Positions 26,835 to 35,583 of a stretch of 64,000 bases of DNA are shown piece by piece. This stretch comes from an uncultured Maribacter sp. GTDB lineage: Bacteria; Bacteroidota; Bacteroidia; Flavobacteriales; Flavobacteriaceae. The notes beneath the pieces were generated by a model. The model did not search any database, had not been told where the DNA came from, and was given only the letters and a program-made list of their open reading frames with translations. The translations under genes were made by a program, and so were the position numbers. Position 1 is the stretch's first letter, and the number at the start of each line of letters is the position of its first letter. The DNA lies in assembly GCA_947498505.1 (NCBI GenBank), contig CANMKG010000006.1:1-64000 (forward strand), read 5' to 3'.

Positions 26835-28025
26835 ATGAAAGTTATTGACGATTTAAATTTTAAAAATAAAAAAGCACTTATTCGTGTTGATTTTAATGTG
26901 CCATTAGATGAAAATTTTAATGTGACTGATACCAATAGAATAGAAGCTGCAAAGCCTACAATTATTAAAGTTTTAGAAGATGGTGGTAGTGCTGTTTTAA
27001 TGAGTCATTTAGGAAGACCAAAAGGAGAACGTAATCCAGATTTATCGTTAAAACATATTTGTGGTAAAGTTTCTGAAATCATTGGTGTTGATGTAAAATT
27101 TGTTGATGATTCTGTTGGTGAAAATGTAGAAAAAGCTGTTCAGGAATTACAAAATGGAGAAATTTTATTAATTGAAAATTTACGTTTCTATAACGAAGAA
27201 ACTGCTGGAGATAAAAGTTTTGCAGAGCAGCTATCTAAATTAGGAGATATTTATGTTAATGATGCTTTTGGAACGGCACATCGCGCACATGCTTCTACAA
27301 CAATAGTTGCGCAGTTTTTTCCTGAAAACAAATGTTTTGGTTATTTGTTAGCAAAAGAAATAGAATCTATTGAAAAGGTAATGCAAACAGGCGAAAAGCC
27401 AGTACTTGCTATTTTAGGTGGAGCAAAGGTTTCTTCTAAAATTACAATCATAGAAAATATTTTAGATAAAGTAGATCATCTAATAGTTGGCGGTGGAATG
27501 ACCTATACTTTTGTAAAAGCGCAAGGTGGTCAAGTAGGAGATTCTATCTGTGAAGATGATAAAATGGAGTTAGCTTTAGAGATTCTTAAAAAGGCTAAAG
27601 CTAAAAATGTGGAAGTTCATATTCCCGTAGATGTTATTGCTGCAGATGATTTTAGCAATGATGCAAACACAAAAACTGTAGATTCTGATAAAATTCCTGA
27701 TGGATGGCAAGGTTTAGATGCCGGGCCTGCTACTTTAGCAAAATTAAAAGAGGTTATTTTAAAGTCTAAAACAATACTTTGGAATGGTCCTGTTGGAGTT
27801 TTTGAAATGGAAAACTTTTCGAATGGAACTATCCAAATAGGAAATTTTGTGGATGAAGCTACTCAAAATGGAGCATTTTCTTTAGTTGGTGGAGGAGATT
27901 CAGTTGCTGCGGTAAAGCAATTTGGTTTCCAAAATAAAGTAAGTTATGTTTCTACTGGAGGAGGAGCTATGTTAGAAAGTTTAGAAGGAAAAACCTTACC
28001 AGGTATTGCTGCAATATTAGAATAG
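26835..28025 (+). CDS. pgk: Phosphoglycerate kinase
   Basis: The glycolytic enzyme converting 1,3-bisphosphoglycerate and ADP to 3-phosphoglycerate and ATP. The signatures are [19 protein letters not shown] at the N-terminus, [12 protein letters not shown], and the C-terminal [13 protein letters not shown] with [15 protein letters not shown]. Its 396 residues are the normal length. ATG at 26835 is supported by the promoter element 22 bases upstream. A long imperfect inverted repeat follows (28043-28126). Confidence 0.97.
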   Translation: MKVIDDLNFKNKKALIRVDFNVPLDENFNVTDTNRIEAAKPTIIKVLEDGGSAVLMSHLGRPKGERNPDLSLKHICGKVSEIIGVDVKFVDDSVGENVEKAVQELQNGEILLIENLRFYNEETAGDKSFAEQLSKLGDIYVNDAFGTAHRAHASTTIVAQFFPENKCFGYLLAKEIESIEKVMQTGEKPVLAILGGAKVSSKITIIENILDKVDHLIVGGGMTYTFVKAQGGQVGDSICEDDKMELALEILKKAKAKNVEVHIPVDVIAADDFSNDANTKTVDSDKIPDGWQGLDAGPATLAKLKEVILKSKTILWNGPVGVFEMENFSNGTIQIGNFVDEATQNGAFSLVGGGDSVAAVKQFGFQNKVSYVSTGGGAMLESLEGKTLPGIAAILE

Positions 28026-28042
28026 TAGTACCCTAATCGATA

Positions 28043-28126
28043 AACGGGGCTAGTGAATTTTCGGATATTTTTGGGAGTTAAAATTTTATTCCCCCAGAAA
28101 AAATACCGATTTTCGTTAGCCCCGTT
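28043..28126. repeat. 84-base imperfect inverted repeat between pgk and the transglycosylase gene
   Basis: Outer arms of 10 bases match perfectly (AACGGGGCTA 28043-28052 with TAGCCCCGTT 28117-28126). Inner parts also pair with few mismatches (CGGATATTTTTGGG with CCCCCAGAAAAAATACCG), giving a long stem around a ~20-base AT-rich centre. No T tract follows on the plus strand, so it is not a standard terminator. It lies 17 bases before the ATG at 28143 and could act as an attenuator, RNase processing site or protein-binding site. Confidence 0.75.
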
Positions 28127-28142
28127 ATGTAATTATATACTC

Positions 28143-29756
28143 ATGGTTTTATTAAAACGCTCATACTTTTCAATTTTATTACTTTCCTTTTTAGGAGTTT
28201 CTGGTGTTGCTCAGGAACAAGATAGCATTACCCCGCAAAAAACTCAAATAGTTGAAACTATACTAGACTCAATTGTACATAAAGAACAAATAGATGTAGT
28301 TATTCCTTCAAAACCGTTGGATGACAGCCAAACAGTTGTTATTAGATCTTTTGATGATAAAATTAATTTAAAAGATAATCCGGTTGCCGCCAAATATGAT
28401 AGTCTTTGGTTGAAGGAACTTGCAAATCATGCGGAGCTTTTTGATGAAATGTACGAGGAGGTCACTACAATAGACGAACGTAAAGAAGTATTGTATGAGT
28501 TAAATACAGATACGTTAAAACAAAGATTGGCAAAACTTAATGCAAAAACGCCATTTAATATTGCTTATAACCCCTCTTTGGAGGCAGTAATAAAGTCGTT
28601 TTTAAAACGAAAGCGAGGATTAATTGAACGTATGTTAACGGTAAGTCAGTTTTATTTTCCTCTTTTTGAACAGCAATTGGACAATTACGATATTCCAATT
28701 GAAATGAAATATTTATCGATTGTAGAATCTGCCTTAAATCCAAGAGCAAAGTCAAGAGTAGGAGCCACTGGTTTATGGCAGTTTATGTACGGCACCGGAA
28801 AAATGTATAAATTGGATGTAAGCAGTTATGTGGATGAACGTAGTGATCCCATAAAATCTACTGAGGCAGCGTGCAAATATCTTGGAAAGCTATACGATAT
28901 TTTTGGTGATTGGGATTTGGCATTGGCAGCATACAACTCTGGACCAGGAAACGTAAACAAAGCTATTAGACGTTCAGGAGGTTATAAAAATTACTGGAAT
29001 ATTAGAAGAAATTTACCAAGAGAAACAGCTGGTTATGTACCTGCTTTTTTGGCTACAATGTATTTATTTGAGTATGCCGAGGAGCATGGCTTAAAGGGAA
29101 AAAAGGTAACACAGCCTTATTTTGAAACAGATACTATTAGGGTTAAAAATATTATAACATTTGACCAAATTTCAGAATTGGTTGGGGTTACTACTCAGGA
29201 ACTTGAAATTTTAAATCCTTCATACAAATTAAATGTTATTCCTTATGTTGAAGGAAAAAACTATTCATTGCGTTTACCTATGGAAGCCATGGGAAAATTT
29301 GTTACCCATGAAGATTCCATTTATGCTTATGTGAAAAAACAATTAAAGGAAAGGGAAAGCCCTTTACCGCAACTTGTTAAAACAGATGACAGAATTAGGT
29401 ATAAGGTACGTAGTGGTGATTATTTAGGTAAAATTGCAGAAAAATTTGGTGTTGGAGTTAGTCAAATAAAAAGATGGAATGGACTTAGAAGCAATAATTT
29501 AAGAATTGGACAACGACTTACAATTTTTTCAAGAAAACCAGTGATCTCTCAAAAATCATTACCAAGAAAAAAAACTAACCAAACCGTTAATACAGCAGGT
29601 TTAAAAGTGCATACCGTGCAAAGTGGAGATTCATTATGGACTATTTCTAGAAAATATCCTGGAGTTAGTATCGAAAATTTAAAAGAATGGAACGGTATTA
29701 GTGGTAACAATTTAAAACCAGGAACAAAGCTAAAGTTATGTGATTGTCCTTCTTAA
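28143..29756 (+). CDS. mltD: MltD-like membrane-bound lytic transglycosylase with two LysM domains
   Basis: The protein cleaves peptidoglycan glycan strands to 1,6-anhydro products. After a signal peptide (YFSILLLSFLGVSGVAQ) comes a GH23/SLT domain. The catalytic Glu is at about residue 195 (SIVESALNPRAKSRVGATGL), followed by YNSGPGNVNKAIRRSGG. Two LysM domains bind the cell wall, at about 419-462 (YKVRSGDYLGKIAEKFG) and 490-535 (HTVQSGDSLWTISRKY). ATG at 28143 (MVLLKRSYFSI) was used; the TTG at 28053 lies within the inverted repeat. It has 537 residues. The DUF4837 gene follows after 12 bases, so the two are likely an operon. Confidence 0.93.
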   Translation: MVLLKRSYFSILLLSFLGVSGVAQEQDSITPQKTQIVETILDSIVHKEQIDVVIPSKPLDDSQTVVIRSFDDKINLKDNPVAAKYDSLWLKELANHAELFDEMYEEVTTIDERKEVLYELNTDTLKQRLAKLNAKTPFNIAYNPSLEAVIKSFLKRKRGLIERMLTVSQFYFPLFEQQLDNYDIPIEMKYLSIVESALNPRAKSRVGATGLWQFMYGTGKMYKLDVSSYVDERSDPIKSTEAACKYLGKLYDIFGDWDLALAAYNSGPGNVNKAIRRSGGYKNYWNIRRNLPRETAGYVPAFLATMYLFEYAEEHGLKGKKVTQPYFETDTIRVKNIITFDQISELVGVTTQELEILNPSYKLNVIPYVEGKNYSLRLPMEAMGKFVTHEDSIYAYVKKQLKERESPLPQLVKTDDRIRYKVRSGDYLGKIAEKFGVGVSQIKRWNGLRSNNLRIGQRLTIFSRKPVISQKSLPRKKTNQTVNTAGLKVHTVQSGDSLWTISRKYPGVSIENLKEWNGISGNNLKPGTKLKLCDCPS

Positions 29757-29768
29757 CAAAAAACCATT

Positions 29769-30755
29769 ATGAAAATATTAAAAACACTAGCTCTTTTTTT
29801 ACTTATTACGACTTTTTCATGTAAGGAATCAGGTAAGGAAAAACCAAGTTATTTACCAGAATCTATTGGAGCGTTTAACTCGCTAACTATTGTTATTGAA
29901 AATAGTCTTTGGAATGGTCAAGTAGGAGATAAACTTAGAGAACATTTTGCAGCACCCGCATTAGGTTTAACGCCAGAACAGGCAAAGTTTACAATAACAC
30001 AAATTCCGCCAAGCGTTTTTTCTGGAACCGTCAAAAACACAAGATCTGTTGTTTTTGTGCAAAAGGATACCATTAGCAGAGGTCATATGAAAAAAGACTT
30101 ATATGCTATTCCACAGCAAATAGCTGTATTTAAAGGAAGAAATAACAAAGAACTTATTGAAAACATAGATAAAAATGCTGAAGACTTTATTGTAAAATTT
30201 AAAGCATTGGAGCTTAAAGAGTCTCAGAACAGATTTTTAAAGTCACTTAATAAAACTAAAGTATTTGAGGAAGAGTTTGGAGTATCATTAAACATTCCTT
30301 CGGTTTATAAATTAGGAAGAAAAGAAAAGAATTTTGTTTGGTTTGATAGACCTATTTTAAATGGAACAATGAATATTATTGCGTATAGCGTTCCTATGAA
30401 TACTTTTAAAAGTGATTCTACCTTTGTTGGGGACATTATAAAAATGAGAGATTCTATTGGAAAACTTTATATCCCTGGTACCGAGGTTCCTGGTAAAGTC
30501 ACATATATGATTACAGAAAGAGCTTTTGCTCCCTATGTTTTTCCTACTGAAATTGGAAGTAAAAAAGCAGCTGAGGTAAAAGGTATTTGGGAGATTAAAA
30601 ATTATCCAATGGCAGGACCTTTTTTAACTTATATTATTAATGACAAAGAAAATAATAGAAAGTTAGTGTTAGAAGGTTTTGCTTTTGCTCCGTCTGCAGA
30701 AAAACGAGATTATATGTTTGAGCTAGAAGCTATTTTAAAAACAGTTAGGTTTTAA
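29769..30755 (+). CDS. DUF4837-family lipoprotein
   Basis: A 328-residue protein with a lipobox (LLITTFSCKES; Cys at residue 18). The mature part opens with KPSYLPESIGAFNSLTIVIE and contains two similar ~150-residue halves (SLNIPSVYKLGRKEKNFVWF and related strands). This matches the DUF4837 family known from Bacteroidetes. Function is not established. Following MltD by 12 bases suggests a role at the cell envelope. A hairpin terminator follows. Confidence 0.85.
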   Translation: MKILKTLALFLLITTFSCKESGKEKPSYLPESIGAFNSLTIVIENSLWNGQVGDKLREHFAAPALGLTPEQAKFTITQIPPSVFSGTVKNTRSVVFVQKDTISRGHMKKDLYAIPQQIAVFKGRNNKELIENIDKNAEDFIVKFKALELKESQNRFLKSLNKTKVFEEEFGVSLNIPSVYKLGRKEKNFVWFDRPILNGTMNIIAYSVPMNTFKSDSTFVGDIIKMRDSIGKLYIPGTEVPGKVTYMITERAFAPYVFPTEIGSKKAAEVKGIWEIKNYPMAGPFLTYIINDKENNRKLVLEGFAFAPSAEKRDYMFELEAILKTVRF

Positions 30756-30797
30756 AAAAGGAAATGGATATAACCAAGACGTTTTAAAAGAGAAATA

Positions 30798-30818
30798 CCC
30801 TTAAACTTGGTTTAAGGG
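30798..30818. terminator. Terminator hairpin after DUF4837
   Basis: CCCTTAAAC (30798-30806) and GTTTAAGGG (30810-30818) form a 9-bp stem with a 3-base loop; CATTTTTATTTAT follows on the plus strand. It lies between two convergent genes. Confidence 0.8.
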
Positions 30819-30842
30819 CATTTTTATTTATGTTGAATACCT

Positions 30843-31013
30843 TTAGTCAAATGCATAGCCAGTAGAAACTCTAAATGCAAATGCGTAGATAACTATAGCT
30901 AATAAAATAAAACAAAACCAAGAAAACACTTTGAAATATTTCTCCAAAATAAGGTTTCTCCAGTTTTTAAACGCTTCAACATAAATTTCTTTGAATAGTA
31001 GAAATTTTCCCAT
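30843..31013 (-). CDS. 56-residue membrane protein, first of a tandem paralogous pair
   Basis: ATG at 31013, TAA at 30843-30845. The protein starts MGKFLLFKEIYVEAFKNWR, has a central FKVFSWFCFILLAIVIYAFA membrane segment (about residues 27-46) and ends FRVSTGYAFD. It shares the patterns KEIYxEAFKN, YFKxFSWFC, AIVxYAFxFRVxTG with the gene at 31231. I recall this pattern as a DUF6747-like flavobacterial family but cannot confirm it. The two copies are in the same orientation, 217 bases apart. Confidence 0.78.
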   Translation of the reverse strand: MGKFLLFKEIYVEAFKNWRNLILEKYFKVFSWFCFILLAIVIYAFAFRVSTGYAFD

Positions 31014-31184
31014 ACGCTAATTATTTTAAACATTAATGTTTACAAAGGTCAATATATCAGCGTAGTAAATTAAATTCTTTAGTCCAAACAAGACTTATTT
31101 AGGTTGATTGAATCGTTGTATTTTAAAAAGTCTATTAAATGTAGGTTTATTAGGTTAAGTGAATTTAAATAATGTATAAATAAA

Positions 31185-31210
31185 AAAAGCGCCTTAAAAA
31201 AGACGCTTTT
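31185..31210 (-). terminator. Terminator after the 31231 small gene
   Basis: On the minus strand, a stem AAAAGCGTC with GGCGCTTTT (one mismatch) is followed by a T run (A run 31182-31188 on the plus strand). It lies 20 bases downstream of the stop at 31231. Confidence 0.75.
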
Positions 31211-31230
31211 ACATTGGTTGGTTATTTAAT

Positions 31231-31401
31231 TTAATTAAAATCAAAGCCCGTTACTACTCTAAATACAAATGCATAAAGTACAATTGCAAAGCACGCCATA
31301 CAAAACCAAGAGAAGGCTTTAAAGTATGAAGAGACAATTGCATGCCCCAGGTTTTTAAAAGCTTCTAGATAAATTTCTTTAATAAGTAGAACATTTTTCA
31401 T
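31231..31401 (-). CDS. 56-residue membrane protein, second of the pair
   Basis: ATG at 31401, TAA at 31231-31233. The sequence starts MKNVLLIKEIYLEAFKNLGH and has the segment YFKAFSWFCMACFAIVLYAF; it ends FRVVTGFDFN. Identity to the paralogue is over half, with the same length, the same aromatic run (FSWFC) and the same FRV-TG tail. One membrane segment is predicted at residues 27-46, with an amphipathic N-terminal helix. It has its own terminator at 31185-31210, and probably its own promoter. No function is known. Confidence 0.8.
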   Translation of the reverse strand: MKNVLLIKEIYLEAFKNLGHAIVSSYFKAFSWFCMACFAIVLYAFVFRVVTGFDFN

Positions 31402-31548
31402 GATAAGGGATTTTGGTTGGTTAATACTTTTATATAACTGATAAACCGATGTTTATGTTATTTTGTCGATAGTTTTTGTTGTGAAAATATTCTTTGATGT
31501 GGTGAAGTGTTCTTTTTGGAATTAAAACTAGCTGTATAAAACAAAAAA

Positions 31549-31571
31549 CCACTGATGTAGGGTATCAGTGG
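31549..31571 (-). terminator. Terminator after the OmpA-family gene
   Basis: On the minus strand, CCACTGAT pairs with ATCAGTGG (31564-31571 and 31549-31556) across a 7-base loop and runs into six Ts. It lies 27 bases downstream of the stop at 31598. Confidence 0.92.
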
Positions 31572-31597
31572 CTTTTAATATTATTAGGTGTTTGTTT

Positions 31598-34021
31598 TTA
31601 CATTTTTACGATTATGAATTCTGATCTACGGTTTAAATAATGTTTTTCTTCAGTACATCGTACTCTTCCGTTACACTCGTTTATTAAATTGTCTTCTCCA
31701 TAACCAATTGCACTTTCTATTCGAGAAGGGTCTATACCTTGAGATATGATGTATTTTCTTGTTGATTTTGCTCTTTTGTCTGAAAGATATTTATTGTAAG
31801 CACTATTACCTCTAGAATCCGTATGAGATTCAATTTTAATGACCATGCTTGGATATTCGGTCATAACTTCAACAAGTTGATTTAACTCTTCAGCAGCATC
31901 TTTTCGTATGTATGATTTATCAAAGTCGAAATGTATCATATCAGTTTTAAGCTTTTTGATACCGTCCTCTATTGCAATCATTTCTTTTAATTTTCTAAGC
32001 TTAACATCAACTGTCAGGGTATCATTCACAAGAGTAGTAACTGTTTGTTCATCATTAAAGTACTCATTTTTGGTTGTTCGTAATACGTATTTTGTATCTG
32101 CTTCTAAATCTTCAAATACAAAACTTCCGTCTTCCTTGGTATATACTTCCTTTAATTTTATGTTGTTTTCGTCTAGCAGTTCAACAAGTTCTTTTGGCAT
32201 AAACTCACCAGTAATTAATTCAGTAACAACTCCCGCAATTGCGTTTTTGTTTTCTGGAATTTCTTCAACAATTAGCTTTTTAAATGAATAAATATCGTCA
32301 TCTCCTTTACCACCTTCTCTGTTAGAAGCAAAGAACCCTTTTTGAGTTTCTTCATTAATAATATAAGAGAAATCATCCTTGTTACTGTTTATAGGTTGCC
32401 CAACATTAATTACATCAAGAAACCCTTCGTCGTCGTCAAAGGATACTTCATAAATATCTAAACCTCCAAGTCCAGTATGTCCGTTTGAAGAAAAATATAA
32501 TTTGTTATTATTAATGTAAGGGAACATTTCTTTTTTCTCGGTATTAATTTCAGGACCTAAATTTCTTGGCTCCGAAAAGCTACCATCTTCTAAAACATCT
32601 ACCATAAAAATATCTGTTTCTCCAATACTTCCTGGCATGTCCGAAACAAAATAAAGTTCTTTTCCATCAGGACTTAACGCTGGATGACCCGTAGAATATG
32701 CGTTGCTATTGAAAGGCATCTCAACAGCTTCTGTCCATTCTCCATTAATTTTTTTAGACATATAAATCTTAAGGTGATTTATTCCTTTGTTATCTCTTTT
32801 CAGCTTTTTACCATAATTATTTCTGGTGAAATACATAGTTTTATTGTCAGGAGAAAAAGTAACAGCAGCTTCATGGTATTTCGTATTAACTTTTTTCGAA
32901 AACTTAATTGCGTTTTTTAAATCTTGAGATTCCTCATTAATTTTTGCTACATATAAATCTAAGTAAGGTTGATTGTTCCATTTGTATCTTCTAGTGGTTA
33001 AAAAAGAAGAGTCTTTTGCTGAGGCATATACTACTTCATCAGCATTGTAAAACATTGGAGAAAATTCGGAGTATTCAGAATTAATGGCTAGGTTTTTAAG
33101 CTCATAATTTTTGCTAGTGTTCATTATACCATCCAATATAATTTCACTTTTTGTAGCTTCGTTATTAACTTTTAAGTCTGTTTTTTTGAGTTTTTTATTA
33201 TAGAGTCTCATCAAACGTTTTGCTCTACTGTATTTGCCTGTTCCTTTGAGTGAATGCGCATATTTAAAAATGTTGTCCGCAGACATTTCATCTTTATATT
33301 TTTCATGTAATATGCTATACCAATGGTGGGCTTTTTCCATATTGGTATTAAAATAATGTGCATCGCCAGCCTTTTGTAAAATTTCAAAAGAATAGTTTTT
33401 TTCACTTTTTTCTAAAGCATGCTCATATAATTTTGCTGCCTCAGCATACCACATTTTTCGGAAGTAAAAATCAGCTCTTTTTATTAAAGTGCTTTTTGGT
33501 GTATTGCTTTCTACTTGTTTTTGCTCAGTAGGTTCCTCTGGCTTTTCAATAGCGGTTTCATCTGAAATTGATACAGGTTCTTTGGATAAAGAATCACCAT
33601 TAGCGTTTAAAATCCAAACTTGTTCTTTGTATTTTCCGTTAAATTGATTGTTTATATCTGCAATAGCTTTTTTCCAATCTGAATAGTTGTTTAGGTAAAT
33701 ATAGTTTAGGCGAGTATCTGGATTGGATACAAAGCCAGCGTCAAACCCTTTTTTCTTTAATTTTTTTACCATTTTATTTGCGGAACGAAGTTTTCCGTAT
33801 ACCGCAGCAATAACATAATATCCGGGTTCTATACCATCGGTATTTTCAAAATTTCGATGTGGAATATTATTTTCCTCTGCAGTTTCTTCAAAACCTTTGG
33901 AATTGTTTAGTTTTTCTGAGAAAGAGGTTGACGTAACAATTGAAGAATCGTTATTTGCTAAGTTTTGAGAGTACATTCCCAGAGATAGCATTAGGGCGCA
34001 AGTTAATAGTATCTTCTTCAT
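31598..34021 (-). CDS. OmpA/PD40 outer-membrane protein with N-terminal SPOR-like domain
   Basis: An 807-residue protein. A signal peptide (LLTCALMLSLGMYSQ) is followed by a SPOR-like domain at about 60-141 (DGIEPGYYVIAAVYGKLRS ... WILNANG), homologous to the two repeats in the PorP/SprF protein at 4370. Next come a tetratricopeptide-like helical part (170-260) and WD40-like PD40 beta-propeller repeats (330-560; FSPDNKTMYFTRN, LSPDGKELYFVS, YFSSNGHTGLGGLDIYE). A carboxypeptidase-regulatory-like Ig domain (600-675) and the OmpA C-terminal peptidoglycan-binding domain (IKIESHTDSRGNSAYNKYLS, about 695-807) complete it. Such proteins commonly sit with PorP/SprF partners in T9SS loci. It is monocistronic. 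Confidence 0.9.
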   Translation of the reverse strand: MKKILLTCALMLSLGMYSQNLANNDSSIVTSTSFSEKLNNSKGFEETAEENNIPHRNFENTDGIEPGYYVIAAVYGKLRSANKMVKKLKKKGFDAGFVSNPDTRLNYIYLNNYSDWKKAIADINNQFNGKYKEQVWILNANGDSLSKEPVSISDETAIEKPEEPTEQKQVESNTPKSTLIKRADFYFRKMWYAEAAKLYEHALEKSEKNYSFEILQKAGDAHYFNTNMEKAHHWYSILHEKYKDEMSADNIFKYAHSLKGTGKYSRAKRLMRLYNKKLKKTDLKVNNEATKSEIILDGIMNTSKNYELKNLAINSEYSEFSPMFYNADEVVYASAKDSSFLTTRRYKWNNQPYLDLYVAKINEESQDLKNAIKFSKKVNTKYHEAAVTFSPDNKTMYFTRNNYGKKLKRDNKGINHLKIYMSKKINGEWTEAVEMPFNSNAYSTGHPALSPDGKELYFVSDMPGSIGETDIFMVDVLEDGSFSEPRNLGPEINTEKKEMFPYINNNKLYFSSNGHTGLGGLDIYEVSFDDDEGFLDVINVGQPINSNKDDFSYIINEETQKGFFASNREGGKGDDDIYSFKKLIVEEIPENKNAIAGVVTELITGEFMPKELVELLDENNIKLKEVYTKEDGSFVFEDLEADTKYVLRTTKNEYFNDEQTVTTLVNDTLTVDVKLRKLKEMIAIEDGIKKLKTDMIHFDFDKSYIRKDAAEELNQLVEVMTEYPSMVIKIESHTDSRGNSAYNKYLSDKRAKSTRKYIISQGIDPSRIESAIGYGEDNLINECNGRVRCTEEKHYLNRRSEFIIVKM

Positions 34022-34324
34022 GGGTTTAAGGTAAACACCTTGTAGGCTTTCTGAATTTTTACATTCAGATTTTAGATTTAGTGATTGGTTAAATTTCTAT
34101 TTAGGTTGGGAATAAATTTTTTGGTTTTACTTAATAGGTATATTTATTCCGTTTATCCTTAACGATTTTTTTAGTTGTTTCGTATAAAAATTGGTAGTTG
34201 AGGCATATTATGCTTCAGTTTTTTAATGCAAAAACACAAAACCAATAGGTATATTTCTTAAAAAAAGAACAAAAAAAACCGCCAATAGGCGGTTCTAAAT
34301 ATTTTATCAATATTAAAAAGGTGA
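34022..34324 (-). other. 303-base gap upstream of the OmpA-family gene
   Basis: No gene. It holds the tatA terminator hairpin at 34277-34294 and must carry the OmpA-family promoter, but I found no exact TAnnTTTG on the minus strand. Confidence 0.5.
34277..34294 (-). terminator. Terminator after tatA
   Basis: On the minus strand, AACCGCC pairs with GGCGGTT (7 bp, loop of 4 bases) and is followed by a long T tract (A run 34269-34278 on the plus strand). Confidence 0.9.
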
Positions 34325-34513
34325 TTATTCCTTTTTAGAATCTTCTTCTAATTTTTCGTCTTCTTTGGAAGCGTCTTTAAATTCTTTTATTCCACTGCCT
34401 AGCCCTCTCATTAACTCAGGAATTTTTTTCCCTCCGAATAATAATAGAACAACAACAACAACTAAAATGATTTGTGGAGCACCAATTGCTAAAAAAGTTT
34501 GTAAAGTGATCAT
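34325..34513 (-). CDS. tatA: TatA/E-type twin-arginine translocase subunit
   Basis: A 62-residue protein. One membrane segment ([17 protein letters not shown], residues 12-28) is followed by the conserved FGGKKIPEL hinge and an amphipathic helix ([16 protein letters not shown]), then an acidic tail. These are the TatA/E hallmarks. TatA forms the pore for folded proteins with twin-arginine signal peptides. It is a short family member and is monocistronic. The divergent M23 peptidase gene starts 195 bases away. Confidence 0.93.
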   Translation of the reverse strand: MITLQTFLAIGAPQIILVVVVVLLLFGGKKIPELMRGLGSGIKEFKDASKEDEKLEEDSKKE

Positions 34514-34536
34514 AATTATAATGATTTATAGAAATA

Positions 34537-34544
34537 CAAAAGTA
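34537..34544 (-). promoter_or_regulatory. -7 element (TACTTTTG, minus strand) upstream of tatA
   Basis: An exact TAnnTTTG match on the minus strand, 23 bases before the ATG at 34513. No TTG is seen at the standard spacing. Confidence 0.4.
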
Positions 34545-34693
34545 CTAAAAAGAAGTTAGTAGTTAATAATATTTAGGGTTTCAATTAATTAAAACTATTA
34601 TTTAGTCTGTTTCGTATAAAAAATGTCATAAAATGTGAATGTTATAGGAAGTATAAAATTTATTAGAATCCGTCCATTTTTGAATTCTAACCT

Positions 34694-34701
34694 TATATTT
34701 G
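34694..34701 (+). promoter_or_regulatory. -7 element (TATATTTG) at the start of the M23 peptidase gene
   Basis: An exact TAnnTTTG match ending 7 bases before the ATG at 34708, so the mRNA may be leaderless. No TTG is seen at the standard spacing. Confidence 0.45.
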
Positions 34702-34707
34702 CTGTTG

Positions 34708-35577
34708 ATGGCAAAAAAAGTTAAAAAGACAAAAGAAATAAAAAGAAAGCTTTTACATAAGTATCGCTTGGTGATATTGAATGAAAGTACTTTTGAGGAA
34801 AAAATTTCTTTTAAACTTAGCAGACTTAACGTTTTTGTTACGGGCTCATTGTTTATTATTGGATTAATTGGGCTTACGACATTACTAATAGCTTTTACTC
34901 CATTACGAGAATACATACCAGGGTATTCATCTACACAATTGAAAAAACAAGCTACAGAACTTACATATAAAACAGATTCGCTAGTTAGAACCTTAGAATA
35001 TACCAACAGGTATTTAGATAATATTAGACTAGTGTTAAAGGGTGAAATTGAAAATAATGAAGCCAGCAGAGATTCGTTATTTGAAAAGTTTAAATTGGAT
35101 CCTTCTTCTGTGGATTTAAATCCAATAAAAGAAGATTCCCTGCTACGTGCTGAGGTTGCCTTAGAAGATAAGTACAATCTTTTTGAAAAAGCAGTTGGAG
35201 ATATAGATATTGTACTTTTTTCTCCTGTGAGTGGTATGGTTTCTCAAGTTTTTGATGCTCAAAAAAAACATTATGCAGTTGATGTTGTTGCTCCTTTTGA
35301 AACGCCAGTAAAGACAGTTGCCGATGGAATAGTTGTTTTTGCGGAATGGACTGCAGAAACAGGATATGTAATAATTGTGAAACACAAAAACGAACTTTTA
35401 AGTATATATAAGCACAATGGGTCATTAAATAAAATGCAAGGTGAATTGGTAAAAGCAGGAGAAGTAATTGCTTCTGTTGGAAATACAGGTGAATTTACAA
35501 CAGGTCCACATCTTCATTTTGAATTGTGGAATAACGGTTCTCCAATGAACCCATTAGATTTTGTTGATTTTAAATAG
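34708..35577 (+). CDS. M23-family (LytM-like) metallopeptidase, membrane-anchored
   Basis: A 289-residue protein. A basic N-terminus precedes a membrane segment (about residues 42-65; FVTGSLFIIGLIGLTTLLIA). A coiled-coil stretch follows, then the LytM domain (about 165-289). Zinc/catalytic residues are all present: HYAVD (HxxxD), IYKHNG (a YAHL-like loop) and PHLHFELWNNG (HxH). It would therefore be an active endopeptidase acting on peptidoglycan cross-links in the periplasm. ATG at 34708 (MAKKVKKTKEI) was chosen over TTG at 34699. The GH3-family gene begins 6 bases after the stop. Confidence 0.92.
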   Translation: MAKKVKKTKEIKRKLLHKYRLVILNESTFEEKISFKLSRLNVFVTGSLFIIGLIGLTTLLIAFTPLREYIPGYSSTQLKKQATELTYKTDSLVRTLEYTNRYLDNIRLVLKGEIENNEASRDSLFEKFKLDPSSVDLNPIKEDSLLRAEVALEDKYNLFEKAVGDIDIVLFSPVSGMVSQVFDAQKKHYAVDVVAPFETPVKTVADGIVVFAEWTAETGYVIIVKHKNELLSIYKHNGSLNKMQGELVKAGEVIASVGNTGEFTTGPHLHFELWNNGSPMNPLDFVDFK

Positions 35578-35583
35578 TAAGCA

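Noticed and set aside
34626-35177. A 183-codon minus-strand frame over the M23 peptidase gene
   Set aside because: It is antisense to a gene with an intact active site; Ser-rich composition is that of an opposite-strand shadow.
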